The notes below the pieces were generated by a model. The model was not told where the DNA came from and did no database searches. It saw only the letters and a list, made by a program, of their open reading frames with translations. A program made the position numbers and the translations under genes. Shown here in pieces: positions 1 through 9,851 of a DNA stretch of 64,000 bases (position 1 is the first letter of the stretch; every line of letters begins with the position of its first letter). Where the stretch lies: assembly GCA_041879415.1 (NCBI GenBank), contig CP090852.1, forward strand, positions 496,001 through 560,000. Direction: 5' to 3'. This DNA comes from Vibrio chagasii. Its GTDB lineage: Bacteria > Pseudomonadota > Gammaproteobacteria > Enterobacterales > Vibrionaceae.

Positions 1-2781
1 GGCTACTCGGTGCATAGTACCGTCTAAGCCACCGATGTTATCCGGGCGAGTATGACCCGACGCAATCACAGTCAAACCACCACCAGATTGGTCTTTCGCA
101 TTATCTGGCGCTGATACTGGAATGTCGAACTGGAACTCTGTACCGCCAGGCAGTGCTTGACCCGTATTGTTGGTAAACGTGATCTTAGGATTAATTGGGT
201 AGTTTTGGTCACCGACTTTGAAACCACCAACCGATACTGCGATGTCTAATGCTTCGGTAGGGATTGCACCAGTCGCGACTTTGTTTCCATATGGCGTTGC
301 CGACTTAAACTTATCGTAGATAGCTTTAGTCATTGTGTTACCCATGTGGAACTCACCGTTACCGCTGTTACACGCTTGCTCTGTGATATCAACCGTTGTT
401 CGGTTGCCACTTGCATCAAGTACATAACAGTTGTAGTCGCCAGCCAGTTCCCAGAACATGATGCCGCCGATTTCTTTGTCGATAACGTAGTCCGCTTTCA
501 CGTTGATAGACTCTTTATCTTCCGTAGAAAGGAACACGCCTTTTTCAGCATTCCATAGCCAAGGTGCAACCGCCACGCTGTCGTAGTTACGCGTGTAAGT
601 GCCTCTTAGAACATCCGTTGGATCGTTTACAGGATCTAGCTTGTAGGCGTCCGCATAAGAGCCCCAAATGCCTTTCTCTAGGTTCTTCGCATGCCACATT
701 GGGTTCGAACCTGCGCCCATTTCATTTCCTTTAGGGTCGGTATCATGCCACATGTTATCGATACCAATCGCACCGTGACCACAGTTGTTCTTCTCACCTT
801 CACCAGTACCAGCGGCACATTCAGATTGGTTAGGCAATGCAGCTCGGCCCCAAAGACCATTTTCACCACCGGTTACACCCTGCCAACCACGCGTGTAGTA
901 AGGCACACCGATGTTAATACGACCCGCTGGCATTGAACCGCGGAAGTAATGGTAAGCCCAATCCGTGTTCAGGTAGCCAATACCGCCATAAGCCGCCGTG
1001 TCGTATACGTTCCACTGTGCTAGCTCTGAATCTTTACCTGTATCAAACAAAGCAGCGTTGTGGCCAACGTGATCGTTCCAAGCGCCGTGAAGGTCGTAAG
1101 ACATGATGTTCACGTAATCAAGATATTGAGTGACATCGAATGTTTCCATACCGCGCAACAGGTAGCCAGAAGAAGGTGCCGCGATAGTTAACATATAGTG
1201 ATTGCCATCTTCAGCAGATGCCACATCAAGCTTCTCACGCAATACTTTCATCAGTACTTGGTATGAAGCCCATAGGTACTGTCGACGTGGTTCCATGAAG
1301 TCTTTGTCGTATGGGTTGCCCGCGCCTGCCATTGAGGTTGGGTACTCATAATCGATATCTAGACCATCGAATTGATACTTACGCAGCATTTCAACTGCTG
1401 AAGTCGCGAATGTTTCGATGCCTTGATGGTTAATAGAGCCATCAGCATTGGTCGTCATGGTGTAGAAACCACCATCAGCGACACGGCTGCCGTCTGTGGC
1501 AAAGTGACCGCCAGTCTCAGCCCAACCACCAATTGAGATTAGTGTTTTAACACCGTGTTTTTTCTTGGCTGTTGCAAGCGCACCAAAGTGACCTTTAAAG
1601 CCTAGTGCAGGGTCAACCTCGACTCCCGGCCACTCTTTACCGACAGCAGCATTATTTGGATCATTTACATCACCAACATTCACTTTGCCATCTGAACCGA
1701 TGCTCACGAACGCGTAGTTAATGTGTGTGAGTTGTTCCCAAGGAATATCATTTACTAAGTAAGCTGCTTGAGGGTCGTCCCCTGCACGCCAACTAGTGAA
1801 GTAACCAATCACACGACGAGGGTGATCCGCGCCCATTTTCTCACGGCCTTCATCATCGTAAATTGTACAGTAAGGAACATCGACACCTTGAGTTTGATAT
1901 AAGCCATCAGGACGACATGTACTCACCGTTGGAGCGCCGTTCACCTTCAAAGAAGCCAAGGCTGAATCCGTTGTTGCGCCTTGATCGTCGGTCGCTTTGG
2001 CGTAAACAGACAAAGTACCGGCTTGAGTGGTTGTGTAGTCAAGCGCATACGGGCTTGTTGCAGCCGTTCCAACTAAAGAACCTGCCACATAAAAATCAAC
2101 TTTATCAACCGTACCATCACTGTCTGCAGCCGTTGCCGTGAGTGTCACCACACCACCTACATCCACAGAAGCCGCGGAAAGTGCAACTGATACTGTTGGC
2201 GCTTCATTGCCAGGTTGCAGTGAATCAACAGAAACAGATACCGCGCTTGCTACACTCGCTGCACCTTCATTGTCTGTTGCTACAACAGAAACTTGATGGT
2301 TGCCAGACGTTGCAGCCCAAGTCGCTTCAAATGGTGCCGCTGTTACTACTGCGACGGAAGTACCATCGACAAAAAATTCTACTGAAGCAACGCTACCATC
2401 AGCATCAAGTGCCGTAGCACTTAAGACGACATTATCGCCCTCAACGATCACATCTGACGCGGTAGGTGCTGTTAACGAAGCGGTTGGCGCTTCATTTGGC
2501 GTCCCACCGTCTCCGCCGCCGCTACACACATCAATCTTTTTCCATTGTGCATAGTCACCTTCAAATTGGCTCGGGTTGTTGTTTTGATTCCAGTAATTCG
2601 CTGAGTACGCGCTGCCGTCATGTGAAACCTGATCACCACCGGTATATACCGTGGCAGAATCCCACGCTTCTAACGTTGAACAATCAACAGCCGCGTAGCT
2701 ATTGAACGCCATTAAGCATGACGCGGTGAGAGTACTGAGTGTAAAAACCTTCTTGGCCACTCTTCCTTGGTTTAGGTGCAT
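1..2781 (-). CDS. Secreted multidomain GH18 chitinase (C-terminus cut by window edge)
   Basis: Open frame of 927 codons with no stop before base 1, so the 3' end lies outside the window. It starts with a signal peptide of about 32 residues ending in SYA, then a CBM5/12-type chitin-binding module (about residues 33-85, Trp/Tyr/Asn-rich and closed by Cys), a Gly/Asp linker, two bacterial Ig-like domains of the VEFFVDG type (about 90-270) and a GH18 barrel from about residue 300. The barrel shows SIGGW, the catalytic DGLDIDYE with the proton-donor Glu at residue 479, and MSYDLHG. The C-terminal part after the barrel ([20 protein letters not shown] onward) resembles the ChiC domain of marine chitinases. 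It hydrolyses chitin outside the cell. No other chitin gene is next to it. Family assignment is firm; the exact paralogue is not. Confidence 0.95.
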   Translation of the reverse strand, partial: MHLNQGRVAKKVFTLSTLTASCLMAFNSYAAVDCSTLEAWDSATVYTGGDQVSHDGSAYSANYWNQNNNPSQFEGDYAQWKKIDVCSGGGDGGTPNEAPTASLTAPTASDVIVEGDNVVLSATALDADGSVASVEFFVDGTSVAVVTAAPFEATWAATSGNHQVSVVATDNEGAASVASAVSVSVDSLQPGNEAPTVSVALSAASVDVGGVVTLTATAADSDGTVDKVDFYVAGSLVGTAATSPYALDYTTTQAGTLSVYAKATDDQGATTDSALASLKVNGAPTVSTCRPDGLYQTQGVDVPYCTIYDDEGREKMGADHPRRVIGYFTSWRAGDDPQAAYLVNDIPWEQLTHINYAFVSIGSDGKVNVGDVNDPNNAAVGKEWPGVEVDPALGFKGHFGALATAKKKHGVKTLISIGGWAETGGHFATDGSRVADGGFYTMTTNADGSINHQGIETFATSAVEMLRKYQFDGLDIDYEYPTSMAGAGNPYDKDFMEPRRQYLWASYQVLMKVLREKLDVASAEDGNHYMLTIAAPSSGYLLRGMETFDVTQYLDYVNIMSYDLHGAWNDHVGHNAALFDTGKDSELAQWNVYDTAAYGGIGYLNTDWAYHYFRGSMPAGRINIGVPYYTRGWQGVTGGENGLWGRAALPNQSECAAGTGEGEKNNCGHGAIGIDNMWHDTDPKGNEMGAGSNPMWHAKNLEKGIWGSYADAYKLDPVNDPTDVLRGTYTRNYDSVAVAPWLWNAEKGVFLSTEDKESINVKADYVIDKEIGGIMFWELAGDYNCYVLDASGNRTTVDITEQACNSGNGEFHMGNTMTKAIYDKFKSATPYGNKVATGAIPTEALDIAVSVGGFKVGDQNYPINPKITFTNNTGQALPGGTEFQFDIPVSAPDNAKDQSGGGLTVIASGHTRPDNIGGLDGTMHRVA

Positions 2782-3257
2782 GTTAGCTGTCCCTTAAGTT
2801 ATTGTTTCAAGATGCTTAATTTAAGTGTCATATTTCTCACCACTTAAATCTCTTCGCAAAACAACTGTAGGTAACAGTGCCAATTTAACACCTAAAATAT
2901 TCGATATTTATAAAATGACTCGCATTAATTTGTTTATAGCATGCAATGAGTCGACACTTATTTTGCACGAACAACTAATATTAAATTTATTTCGGTACGC
3001 TAAAAAATATCGCCCAACTCACCTCATTAATTACAAAACTCTATTCATATCGATTTTATTCATTCGTTCTGAAATTTCGTCTTAAAACTAACCAAAAGGG
3101 AGTGATTTAGCCATAGAACCGATTTCTTTTCTAAATTCGCCCACTTTTTCTTAACAACTGTGATAGTATCGCGGCTTTTTTTGACGAACCTCACATTTCC
3201 AATGCAAGTGTGGGAGAAATACATAGGCTTGAAAGAGCCAAATATAGCGAAGAAATA
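2782..3257. other. Intergenic region between chitinase and BCCT gene
   Basis: AT-rich divergent intergenic stretch that must carry the promoters of both flanking genes. The plus-strand open frame at 2825-3085 has no good ribosome site and an unlikely composition, so it is not called. An imperfect dyad (CTCACA near 3190 and TGTGGG near 3209) lies in the leader of the transporter gene. No RNA gene or mobile element was recognised. Confidence 0.4.
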
Positions 3258-4844
3258 ATGTCCAACTTGACGCAAGTCGCCAACGAAAACATCAACGCAG
3301 AATCTACTTCTATTAACTTCACTAAAGCCCAATCTTTGGGTGAAAAACTGGAGCTTGGAAATCCAGTATTTTGGCTAAGTGGGAGCTTTTTAACCCTCTT
3401 TGTCATTCTTGCCTTCACCAACACCTCGGTGTTGTCAGAACTTGTAAACATCGGTTTTAGTTATTCGACTAAATGGTTCGGTGCTTTTTGGCAGGTTCTC
3501 TTACTACTCAACTTCATTATCGGCTTAGTGCTTGCACTAGGACGCACAGGTCACGTTCGTTTGGGTAAACTTGCCCTTCCTGAAATGACCACATTCAAAT
3601 GGATGTCGATTGTCCTATGTACGCTACTCGCAGGCGGTGGTGTATTTTGGGCAGCAGCAGAGCCTATTGCTCACTTCGTTTCTGCTCCGCCTCTATACGG
3701 CAACACTGATCCTCAAGAAATGGCATTCAACGCCCTATCTCAGTCTTTCATGCACTGGGGCTTTCTTGCTTGGGCAATCTTAGGTGGCTTATCCTCCATC
3801 GTATTGATGCACCTACACTACGATAAAGGGCTTCCTCTTAAACCTCGTACTTTGCTTTACCCATTGCTGGGAGATAAAGCAATTAATAGCTGGATCGGTA
3901 ACGTAGTCGACGCGTGTAGCATTGTTGCTGTGGCCGCAGGTACTATCGGTCCAATTGGTTTCTTAGGTCTTCAAATCAGTTATGCGTTGAGTGAGCTGTT
4001 TGGCATCTCAGACAGCTTTACAACTCAGAGTATTGTGATTCTGTTCGCTATCGCTATGTACACCCTATCTGCATTGAGCGGCGTGAACAAAGGCATCCAA
4101 CTGGTGAGCCGTTACAACATCATCTTGTCTGTATGCCTTATCGGCTACATCCTTCTTGTAGGCCCAACAAGCTTCATCGTTGATGGCTACTTGCAAGGCA
4201 TAGGTGAAATGATTGATAACTTCATCCCTATGGCGCTTTATCGCCAAGATACAGCGTGGCTTGGTGGTTGGACGGTATTCTTCTGGGGTTGGTTCTTAGG
4301 TTATGGTCCAATGATGGCAATCTTTATTGCTCGTATTTCACGCGGTCGAACTATTCGCCAAATGATCGTGTCTATCAGCATCGTTGCTCCGCTGGTAACC
4401 TGTTTCTGGTTCAGCATCGTTGGTGGTAGCGGTTTAGCGTTTGAGTTAGAAAGCCCAGGTGTGATTTCTAGTGCGTTTGAAGGCTTCAACCTTCCTGCAG
4501 TATTACTGGCTATCACGGCACAACTGCCATTTCCGACTCTGATTGCGATTCTGTTCCTTATCCTGACCACCACGTTCATCGTAACAACGGGCGACTCAAT
4601 GACCTACACCATCAGTGTAGTTATGACAGGTACCACAGAGCCAAACGCAGCGGTACGCACCTTCTGGGGTATCATCATGGGTGCTGTAGCGATAGCACTG
4701 ATCTCAATGGGCTCTGGCGGTATTTCAGCGCTACAGTCGTTCATTGTTATTACTGCGGTTCCTGTGTCATTCATCTTACTGCCATGTTTATGGCATGCAC
4801 CTAAGATCGCGACACAGATGGCAAAAGAGCAAGGCATCGCTTAA
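3258..4844 (+). CDS. BCCT family betaine/carnitine/choline-type transporter
   Basis: A 528-residue polytopic membrane protein of the betaine-carnitine-choline transporter family, which has 12 membrane segments and imports or exchanges quaternary ammonium compounds by ion coupling. The family signature is clear at about residues 337-364: the Trp/Gly-rich segment WTVFFWGWFLGYGPMMAIF followed by IARISRGRT. An earlier Trp-rich element (GGVFWAAAEP) is also present. The ATG at 3258 is preferred over an in-frame GTG at 3210 because it gives a normal cytoplasmic N-terminus, though the ribosome site is weak for both. Substrate cannot be read from sequence. The neighbour is a convergent Rid-family gene beyond a shared terminator, so no substrate hint comes from context. 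Confidence 0.93.
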   Translation: MSNLTQVANENINAESTSINFTKAQSLGEKLELGNPVFWLSGSFLTLFVILAFTNTSVLSELVNIGFSYSTKWFGAFWQVLLLLNFIIGLVLALGRTGHVRLGKLALPEMTTFKWMSIVLCTLLAGGGVFWAAAEPIAHFVSAPPLYGNTDPQEMAFNALSQSFMHWGFLAWAILGGLSSIVLMHLHYDKGLPLKPRTLLYPLLGDKAINSWIGNVVDACSIVAVAAGTIGPIGFLGLQISYALSELFGISDSFTTQSIVILFAIAMYTLSALSGVNKGIQLVSRYNIILSVCLIGYILLVGPTSFIVDGYLQGIGEMIDNFIPMALYRQDTAWLGGWTVFFWGWFLGYGPMMAIFIARISRGRTIRQMIVSISIVAPLVTCFWFSIVGGSGLAFELESPGVISSAFEGFNLPAVLLAITAQLPFPTLIAILFLILTTTFIVTTGDSMTYTISVVMTGTTEPNAAVRTFWGIIMGAVAIALISMGSGGISALQSFIVITAVPVSFILLPCLWHAPKIATQMAKEQGIA

Positions 4845-4884
4845 TCACAAAGCCGACTAACCTCGGTTTCGTGTTTCGAACAAA

Positions 4885-4920
4885 AAAGCCACTCAAGTGA
4901 ATCACCTAAGTGGCTTTGTT
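4885..4920. terminator. Bidirectional terminator between BCCT and Rid genes
   Basis: Perfect 8-bp stem AAGCCACT (4886-4893) and AGTGGCTT (4909-4916), flanked by an A-run on the left and T-rich bases on the right. It sits between two convergent genes, so it can serve both strands. Confidence 0.8.
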
Positions 4921-4940
4921 TTATCTATCTGTATATCGGT

Positions 4941-5303
4941 TTATTGAAACTTTTCACCAGCGGCAACCACGAATGACATTTCAACCAACAGTTCAGGGTT
5001 TGCCAGTTCCGCTTTCACACAAGCACGGCTAGGCGCACAGCCTTCAGGGAACCATGCTTCCCACACTTCATTAAGTGCATCAAAGTTAGCGAAATCCGTT
5101 AGGTAAATAGTGACCGACAATACGCGAGATTTATCGCTGTCTACTAGGCTCATCATCTCTTCAGCTTGCTCAAAGATTTGTTGAACCTGACTTTTAATGC
5201 CCGCAGATGTGTCCGACTCAGCAACTTCAACAAAGCTTGCAATACCATTAAAAACAGTTACATCAGACCAGCGCTTGGTCGGGTTAATTCTATGAATCTT
5301 CAC
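4941..5303 (-). CDS. Rid family (RidA/YjgF/UK114-like) protein, single domain
   Basis: A 120-residue protein of the Rid superfamily, small trimeric enzymes; the archetype RidA hydrolyses reactive enamine/imine intermediates made by PLP enzymes. The conserved Arg of the active-site segment is present (PSRACVKAEL), and the preceding V(T)IYLTDFANFDALNEVWEAWF helix region is typical. The acidic residue that follows in RidA (in VEIEA) is replaced here by VEMSF, which suggests one of the Rid subfamilies other than archetypal RidA. It stands alone, convergent with the BCCT transporter. A second, three-domain Rid protein is encoded about 3 kb away. Function beyond the family level is not assigned. 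Confidence 0.88.
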   Translation of the reverse strand: MKIHRINPTKRWSDVTVFNGIASFVEVAESDTSAGIKSQVQQIFEQAEEMMSLVDSDKSRVLSVTIYLTDFANFDALNEVWEAWFPEGCAPSRACVKAELANPELLVEMSFVVAAGEKFQ

Positions 5304-5568
5304 TCGCTATTCTCTTCTTATTGTGAGGGCCTACATCAGAGTAATCTAATTCAAATCCCAAATATTGAAAACAAAAATCAGCTGGAAATTCCCTAATCAA
5401 GCTATCAAAAAACAATCCAACACATTGTTTCTCAACAGGCTCGATGGCTAAACCGCTGATGGGTACGCCATATAAGATTCAGTGAAATAATCCAATTTTC
5501 ATTAATATTGCGAAATTTAGTTATCACTAGTGCGGTCATGTTTTAGGACTTATTAATGGAGTACTTTT

Positions 5569-6015
5569 ATGCATGTTCAAACCTACGAATTGAAGCAAAG
5601 CAATTTTGGATACAACCTTGGCGTGGTAGGCGTCGCTTTGGTGTTAGCTTGGATTGGAATTTACAAGTTTACGCCTACTGAGGCGATGTTGATTGAGCCT
5701 TTAATTGTCAACCACCCAGCAATGAGTTGGCTTTACGATTTATTCTCCGTCCAAGCCGTGTCTAATATGGTTGGTAGTGCTGAAATCATTGTCGCGATTG
5801 GGCTGATGATTGGATTTAAAAAGCCGCAAGTGGCGTTCTATTCTGGCATTGCTGCGGCGGCTATCTTTGTTGTGACACTGAGCTTTCTAATTACCACACC
5901 AAACGCTTGGAAAGTATCGGATGGTATTTTGGTCACTAACTTCTTCTTAGTGAAAGATATTCTATTTTTAGCAATCGCGATCAGCATTATCGAACGCAAT
6001 AAACCTCAAAAGTAA
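5569..6015 (+). CDS. DUF417 (YkgB/RclC-like) inner membrane protein
   Basis: A 148-residue protein with about four membrane segments (around residues 15-32, 60-82, 90-108 and 122-140) matching the YkgB/DUF417 family. The E. coli member RclC belongs to the reactive-chlorine response, but most members are uncharacterised. The start is supported by a GGAG motif about nine bases before ATG. It is monocistronic here, with no RclR or RclA-like neighbour, so the chlorine-stress link is only by family. The hairpin at 6042-6071 follows. Confidence 0.82.
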   Translation: MHVQTYELKQSNFGYNLGVVGVALVLAWIGIYKFTPTEAMLIEPLIVNHPAMSWLYDLFSVQAVSNMVGSAEIIVAIGLMIGFKKPQVAFYSGIAAAAIFVVTLSFLITTPNAWKVSDGILVTNFFLVKDILFLAIAISIIERNKPQK

Positions 6016-6041
6016 CCTTATAGATATAAGTAAAAAGGCTT

Positions 6042-6071
6042 GAAGCTGGCTTGAAGCACCCTGCCAGCTTC
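6042..6071 (-). terminator. Terminator of the GNAT gene
   Basis: Perfect 9-bp inverted repeat GAAGCTGGC (6042-6050) and GCCAGCTTC (6063-6071). Read on the minus strand it is followed by a run of Ts (A-run at about 6031-6036 on the plus strand), so it fits termination of the leftward acetyltransferase gene; on the plus strand the T-run is missing. Confidence 0.65.
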
Positions 6072-6088
6072 TGATAGGTCGTTACTTT

Positions 6089-6565
6089 TTACTGTGTATC
6101 GACATCGTGGTTAAAGCATTGTCTCGTTACCAAGCCCCACTTATCATCCTGATATTGATCTTCTACATAGTTACCTGACGTGTAGTCCGTTACTACATCT
6201 CTCCAAAACTTAACGGCGTGATCCGCACCTAGTACTTGCTTAATTTCCCAGCTGCCTTGTAAACGTTTAAAAAGCTCAGAAATGAATTGCTTCCCGACTT
6301 TGTTCTTGCGGAAATAAGGTACAACATAGAAATCACAAATTTCGAATTCATTTGGCGCTTTGGTCTCAATGGCGGTCAAGGCGGCTGGCACACCATCAAC
6401 ATATAACAGGTAACCCGTTACTGCATCACCAAGCGTCGGATAAATCTCAAACAAACCGTTCTCATCGGGCTTATCTCCGATGATCTTTGAAAACTCAGCC
6501 GCATAACCCTGATACAAATTCGCATATACGTGCTGAATACTACTATCGACTGTCACGATGTTCAT
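6089..6565 (-). CDS. GNAT family N-acetyltransferase
   Basis: A 158-residue protein with the GCN5-related acetyltransferase fold: a central acceptor strand (DYEICDFYVVPYFR-like; here FEICDFYVVPYFRKNKVGKQF), followed by the pyrophosphate-binding loop in the degenerate form RKNKVGKQF and a helix. GNATs move an acetyl group from acetyl-CoA to amines; the substrate is unknown. The start at 6565 (MNIVTVDSS) is preferred to an upstream in-frame ATG because AGAGAA lies at a suitable distance before it. It is followed on the same strand by no closely coupled gene. Confidence 0.8.
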   Translation of the reverse strand: MNIVTVDSSIQHVYANLYQGYAAEFSKIIGDKPDENGLFEIYPTLGDAVTGYLLYVDGVPAALTAIETKAPNEFEICDFYVVPYFRKNKVGKQFISELFKRLQGSWEIKQVLGADHAVKFWRDVVTDYTSGNYVEDQYQDDKWGLVTRQCFNHDVDTQ

Positions 6566-6668
6566 AAACTGTTCTCTGTATTGTTTCGCACCACAATGGT
6601 GTGAGCTCATCTTTCCGAGCCTATTATCTCATTGATCATAGGACAAATAATAGCTATCGAGCATGCAT

Positions 6669-7187
6669 TTAGAAAGATATCACCTTGCGGTAAAAATTGG
6701 CGTCTTGATGTTGCCCTTTGAATACTAAGTAGTTTTCTACACACTCAACTAATTCAAAACCTGTATTTGATAATATTTTGTTTGAACCAATATTGTTGAC
6801 TAGAGCGTAGGCATCAAGATATTTAAGAGATGAGTGTTCCGACAGATAACCCAGCAACTTCCTAACCGCATTAGTGGCAACCCCTTTAGAACCAAAAGCT
6901 CGACCAACACGATAGCCAAGCTCCCCGCTTTCACCATTTTGGCTGATATCGCGAACGTTGATTCTCCCACAAATAACGCCTCTGGCGTCTTTAATCAGCA
7001 TTGGAATCAGCTCACCATTTTGATATTCCTTTAGGAAGTGCGCAATTTGTTCGGCAACCCCTGAATCAGAATAGAAACTGTCATCCCTAGCAGGAACAAA
7101 TTGATCAAACCACTCTCTATTTTCGAGTTCAAATTCCAAAAGTGGACCAACATCACTTGGTTGAAGTAAGTGTATAGATATATCCAT
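6669..7187 (-). CDS. GNAT family N-acetyltransferase (RimJ/RimL type)
   Basis: A 172-residue protein resembling the RimJ/RimL branch of GNATs: N-terminal ISIHLLQPSDVGPLLEFE, the strand GELGYRVGRAFGSKGVATNAV that contains the acetyl-CoA loop (R-x-x-G/S-x-G/V form), and the C-terminal NNIGSNKILSNTGFELVE motif typical of this branch. Members acetylate ribosomal proteins or small molecules; the target here is unknown. It lies upstream of another GNAT gene on the same strand with about 100 bases between, so co-transcription is possible but not shown. Confidence 0.85.
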   Translation of the reverse strand: MDISIHLLQPSDVGPLLEFELENREWFDQFVPARDDSFYSDSGVAEQIAHFLKEYQNGELIPMLIKDARGVICGRINVRDISQNGESGELGYRVGRAFGSKGVATNAVRKLLGYLSEHSSLKYLDAYALVNNIGSNKILSNTGFELVECVENYLVFKGQHQDANFYRKVISF

Positions 7188-7278
7188 AAGTAACTCTACA
7201 AGGCTCCCTTTAAGTGCTGTCTTTGTAGATCACGCAGTTTGCGTGTTTCTCTCTAGGCCAATGAGAGTCAACCATCAC

Positions 7279-7446
7279 TCAAAGTATTGGCATGACCAAA
7301 AACAATCCCATTACCGCCATAGACAACAAGGCACCACTCAAAAAACTCGGTGCATGAAATGGGCGAACTTTTGATTTAACGGCCTCTCTCTCAATCGCTT
7401 CTTGGTAAGTTTTAACGGAGAGTTCCTTAACGTAATTATTTTGCAT
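7279..7446 (-). CDS. Small predicted membrane protein, 55 aa
   Basis: Unrecognised miniprotein. The frame has a strong ribosome site: AGAAGGAGC ends seven bases before the ATG at 7446. The N-terminal half is charged (KELSVKTYQEAIEREAVKSK) and looks helical and amphipathic; the C-terminal half (SFLSGALLSMAVMGLFLVM, about residues 33-53) is one membrane segment, and the chain ends at TGA three residues later. This layout suggests a single-pass inner-membrane protein with a cytoplasmic head. It lies between a GNAT and a lipoprotein gene on the same strand, with no functional hint. Confidence 0.6.
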   Translation of the reverse strand: MQNNYVKELSVKTYQEAIEREAVKSKVRPFHAPSFLSGALLSMAVMGLFLVMPIL

Positions 7447-7540
7447 AATAAGCTCCTTCTGAATAACTAAGAGAAGCTTAAGACTTGAAGTTAAGTTGAG
7501 GTAAAGCGAAAAATCATATTAATTCACATCGTTAAACGAG

Positions 7541-7897
7541 TTATTCCAAAATCACCCTAAATACATCATTATTCACCCCCCCCACATCCACTAACTCTCC
7601 AGTTTTCATATGAAGTGACGTGTTTAATTGTCGAGTCGAGCGTGGCTCTTTCGTTTCTCGAATCACGAGCATATCGACCAAGTAACCAGAGTCTTGCTTT
7701 CGTACTAAGCCCGAAAAAGTCACACTTTCAGCTCTATCGGCGAGTACTGAATTAAATGTTTTGTCTTCTAATACGCCTGCAGAGATCGATGTCTCGCCAT
7801 AAAACAACGTGATACTTGTTGGGTCCGGTTGTAAAGCTTCATTGGACGCGCAGCCCGTCAGAGCTAGGCATAGCATTAAAATAATTCTAAATGGCAT
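7541..7897 (-). CDS. Small lipoprotein of unknown function
   Basis: A 118-residue protein with a lipoprotein signal: MPFRIILMLCLALTGCAS, lipobox LTGC with the acylated Cys at residue 16. The mature part is soluble and beta-rich by pattern, with no recognisable domain. The residue after Cys is Ala, which by the Lol rule favours sorting to the outer membrane. The gene is followed by no coupled neighbour. Hypothetical. Confidence 0.75.
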   Translation of the reverse strand: MPFRIILMLCLALTGCASNEALQPDPTSITLFYGETSISAGVLEDKTFNSVLADRAESVTFSGLVRKQDSGYLVDMLVIRETKEPRSTRQLNTSLHMKTGELVDVGGVNNDVFRVILE

Positions 7898-8120
7898 AAA
7901 CTTGTTTTCTTACGTTAAGCTTCTGTTTTTCATATTAAAACACTTCGAATCAATAAACACCATAAGTTGGCAGAAGCCTGTTTTGAGTAATTTGTGGAGA
8001 GAAGCTTAATGGAAGGGCTACGTATTGAGATGGGTTCATTAATCAAAGAATCGGCTCTAGCCCCTTGTTCAGAAGCTAAAGCCGACATTAGATCGAGATT
8101 ATCGAATTGGATTCAATGAA

Positions 8121-9368
8121 TTAAGCAATAACATCTTGTGGAGGTGTACCTTCGCAGTTAGATACGACGGCATCAATTTGGATTAATGCATTCATAGGAA
8201 TCTCTGAAACCCCAACCACCGTTCTTGCCGGTAAGTCAGCATTAAAGAATGTAGTATAAACCTCGTTCACCGCATCAATATCTGAAATATCTTTAAGTTG
8301 TATATTAATTTTCACCGTATCGTCCATGCAATGGTCAACACTTTCAATGATCGCCTTAATATTCTTAAGACACTGTTCAGCTTGCTCTTTAATACCACCA
8401 GCAACCACTTCATGGGTTTTCGGATCTATAGGAAGTTGACCTGAAATATGGTTGTAGTGAGAAAAAGCAACGGTGTGCGAATAAGGCATGAATGGTGCTT
8501 TAGCAGTGTTATTTGCTTCAATAACCAGTAAGCAAGTATCTTCTGGCAGTTGTGGCGGTGTGCCATCGCCATGTGAAACTGAGGTATCGATTTGGACTAA
8601 AGCGCCCATTGGTAATTCAGATGCCTGCACAATCGTTCGCGCTGGAACGTAACTTGGGAAGAACTTAGCACAAGCTTCGTTTACCTTTTCTGCATCTTCG
8701 ATATCTTTTAGGTAAATCGTGGTTTTCACCACATCATTCATAACATGGCCAATGCTTTCTAGAATCGTTCTAATGTTTGCTAAACATTGAGTTGTTTGCT
8801 CTGTGATTCCACCTGGAACCAACTCACCAGTATTCACATCAATCGGTAATTGAGCCGAAAGATTATTGTAGTGAGAAAAAGCCGCAGTCTGAGTAGACAA
8901 AGCACTCTGAGGGGCTTTATCCGTATTTCTTGATACCTTAACTAACGCACATGGTGCCTGTGGTGTTGTACCTTCACCATTCGAGATAAGCGCGTCCATT
9001 TGAACTAGCGCATCGCTCATTGGCAGAGCTGCAACACCAACCACTGTGCGTGTCGGAAGGCTATTACTAAAGAAGCCCTTGTAAACTTCATCGATAGCTT
9101 CCATATCGGAAACGTTCTTAACGAAGATATTAATTTTCACCACGTCATCCATCACATGGTCGATACTTTCAATAATCGCTTTCATATTATTCAAACATTG
9201 CATTGCTTGAACTTTAATATCACCGATGACTATTTGACCTGTTTTAGGAACAATGGGTAATTGAGCAGAGAAATTATTGTAATGAGAAAAAGCAACTGTT
9301 TGTGTAGATACATTATTTAGTGGCGCATTTTCAGTATTTCTTGAAATTTTAATGATATCGCTACTCAT
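8121..9368 (-). CDS. Three-domain Rid (RidA/YjgF-like) fusion protein
   Basis: A 415-residue protein composed of three tandem Rid domains (about residues 1-130, 135-270 and 275-415), whereas Rid proteins normally have one domain of about 130 residues. Each repeat shows FSHYNN/NH followed by S-(A/G)-QLPI, the helix region ending in FF, and the active-site Arg: TRTVVGVAALP, ARTIVQASELP and ARTVVGVSEIP. Each also has a carboxylate at the position of the RidA Glu (VQMDA, VQIDT, IQIDA). Since RidA is a homotrimer with sites between subunits, one chain could fold as a covalent pseudo-trimer; this is inference. The start at 9368 is chosen because AAGGA precedes it by eight bases; an upstream in-frame ATG at 9416 lacks one. 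It is monocistronic. Its substrate is unknown. Confidence 0.9.
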   Translation of the reverse strand: MSSDIIKISRNTENAPLNNVSTQTVAFSHYNNFSAQLPIVPKTGQIVIGDIKVQAMQCLNNMKAIIESIDHVMDDVVKINIFVKNVSDMEAIDEVYKGFFSNSLPTRTVVGVAALPMSDALVQMDALISNGEGTTPQAPCALVKVSRNTDKAPQSALSTQTAAFSHYNNLSAQLPIDVNTGELVPGGITEQTTQCLANIRTILESIGHVMNDVVKTTIYLKDIEDAEKVNEACAKFFPSYVPARTIVQASELPMGALVQIDTSVSHGDGTPPQLPEDTCLLVIEANNTAKAPFMPYSHTVAFSHYNHISGQLPIDPKTHEVVAGGIKEQAEQCLKNIKAIIESVDHCMDDTVKINIQLKDISDIDAVNEVYTTFFNADLPARTVVGVSEIPMNALIQIDAVVSNCEGTPPQDVIA

Positions 9369-9851
9369 CGGTATGATCCTTTTAATAGAATAAGAATACG
9401 TATTTATATTGAACAATCGTATTGGAATGAATAATTAAAGTAGCGCTATGTTAGGTGAACAACTTTGGGTTGAACGTGACATGTATCAGACTATCACTCA
9501 ACTAATATCCAGTGACTTATGGGATAATTAGTCATCGAAAGACTAATTATCCACGTAACTTAGGTTTGAGAACTACTCCCCCCCAACTGTTTTTAAGTAT
9601 ATCCAATAATATTGAATACTTTCCCACATAATATAATGGTTAAGTTATTAAATTTAGTTCGTGTTTGTTAGCTTGTTCACACTAAAATACCCTCACCGAT
9701 GAGTTTTAGAAGTTAACTCCTTATTTCCATGCATAAATGTTTAGGCTATCTAACTAATTATTTTAAATAGCTTGTTTTATATAGTTACGTTAATAATATG
9801 TTTAATAAAAAACATCACCTGTTTCAGAACATAGATTGCGAGGAAGAAAGA
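9369..9851. other. Intergenic region, nothing recognised
   Basis: About 480 AT-rich bases between the triple-Rid gene and the AraC regulator, both leftward. It should hold the promoter of the Rid gene. No coding frame with a ribosome site, no RNA gene and no clear terminator were found. Confidence 0.4.

Noticed and set aside
1863..2705. Several plus-strand frames rich in Gln/His/Leu
   Set aside because: They are shadows of the Ser/Ala/Val-rich chitinase Ig-like domains on the other strand.
2825..3085. 86-aa frame on the plus strand in the chitinase-BCCT gap
   Set aside because: AT-rich, no good ribosome site, composition unlike a folded protein, and it lies where promoters are expected.
3210..3257. 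GTG start giving a 16-residue longer BCCT protein
   Set aside because: The added residues (GEIHRLERAKYSEEI) do not look like a BCCT N-terminus, and the ribosome site is no better than for ATG 3258.
8009..8119. 36-aa frame MEGLRIEMGSLIKES ending just before the triple-Rid stop
   Set aside because: Very short, only a weak ribosome site, no recognised family; could be chance or a remnant.
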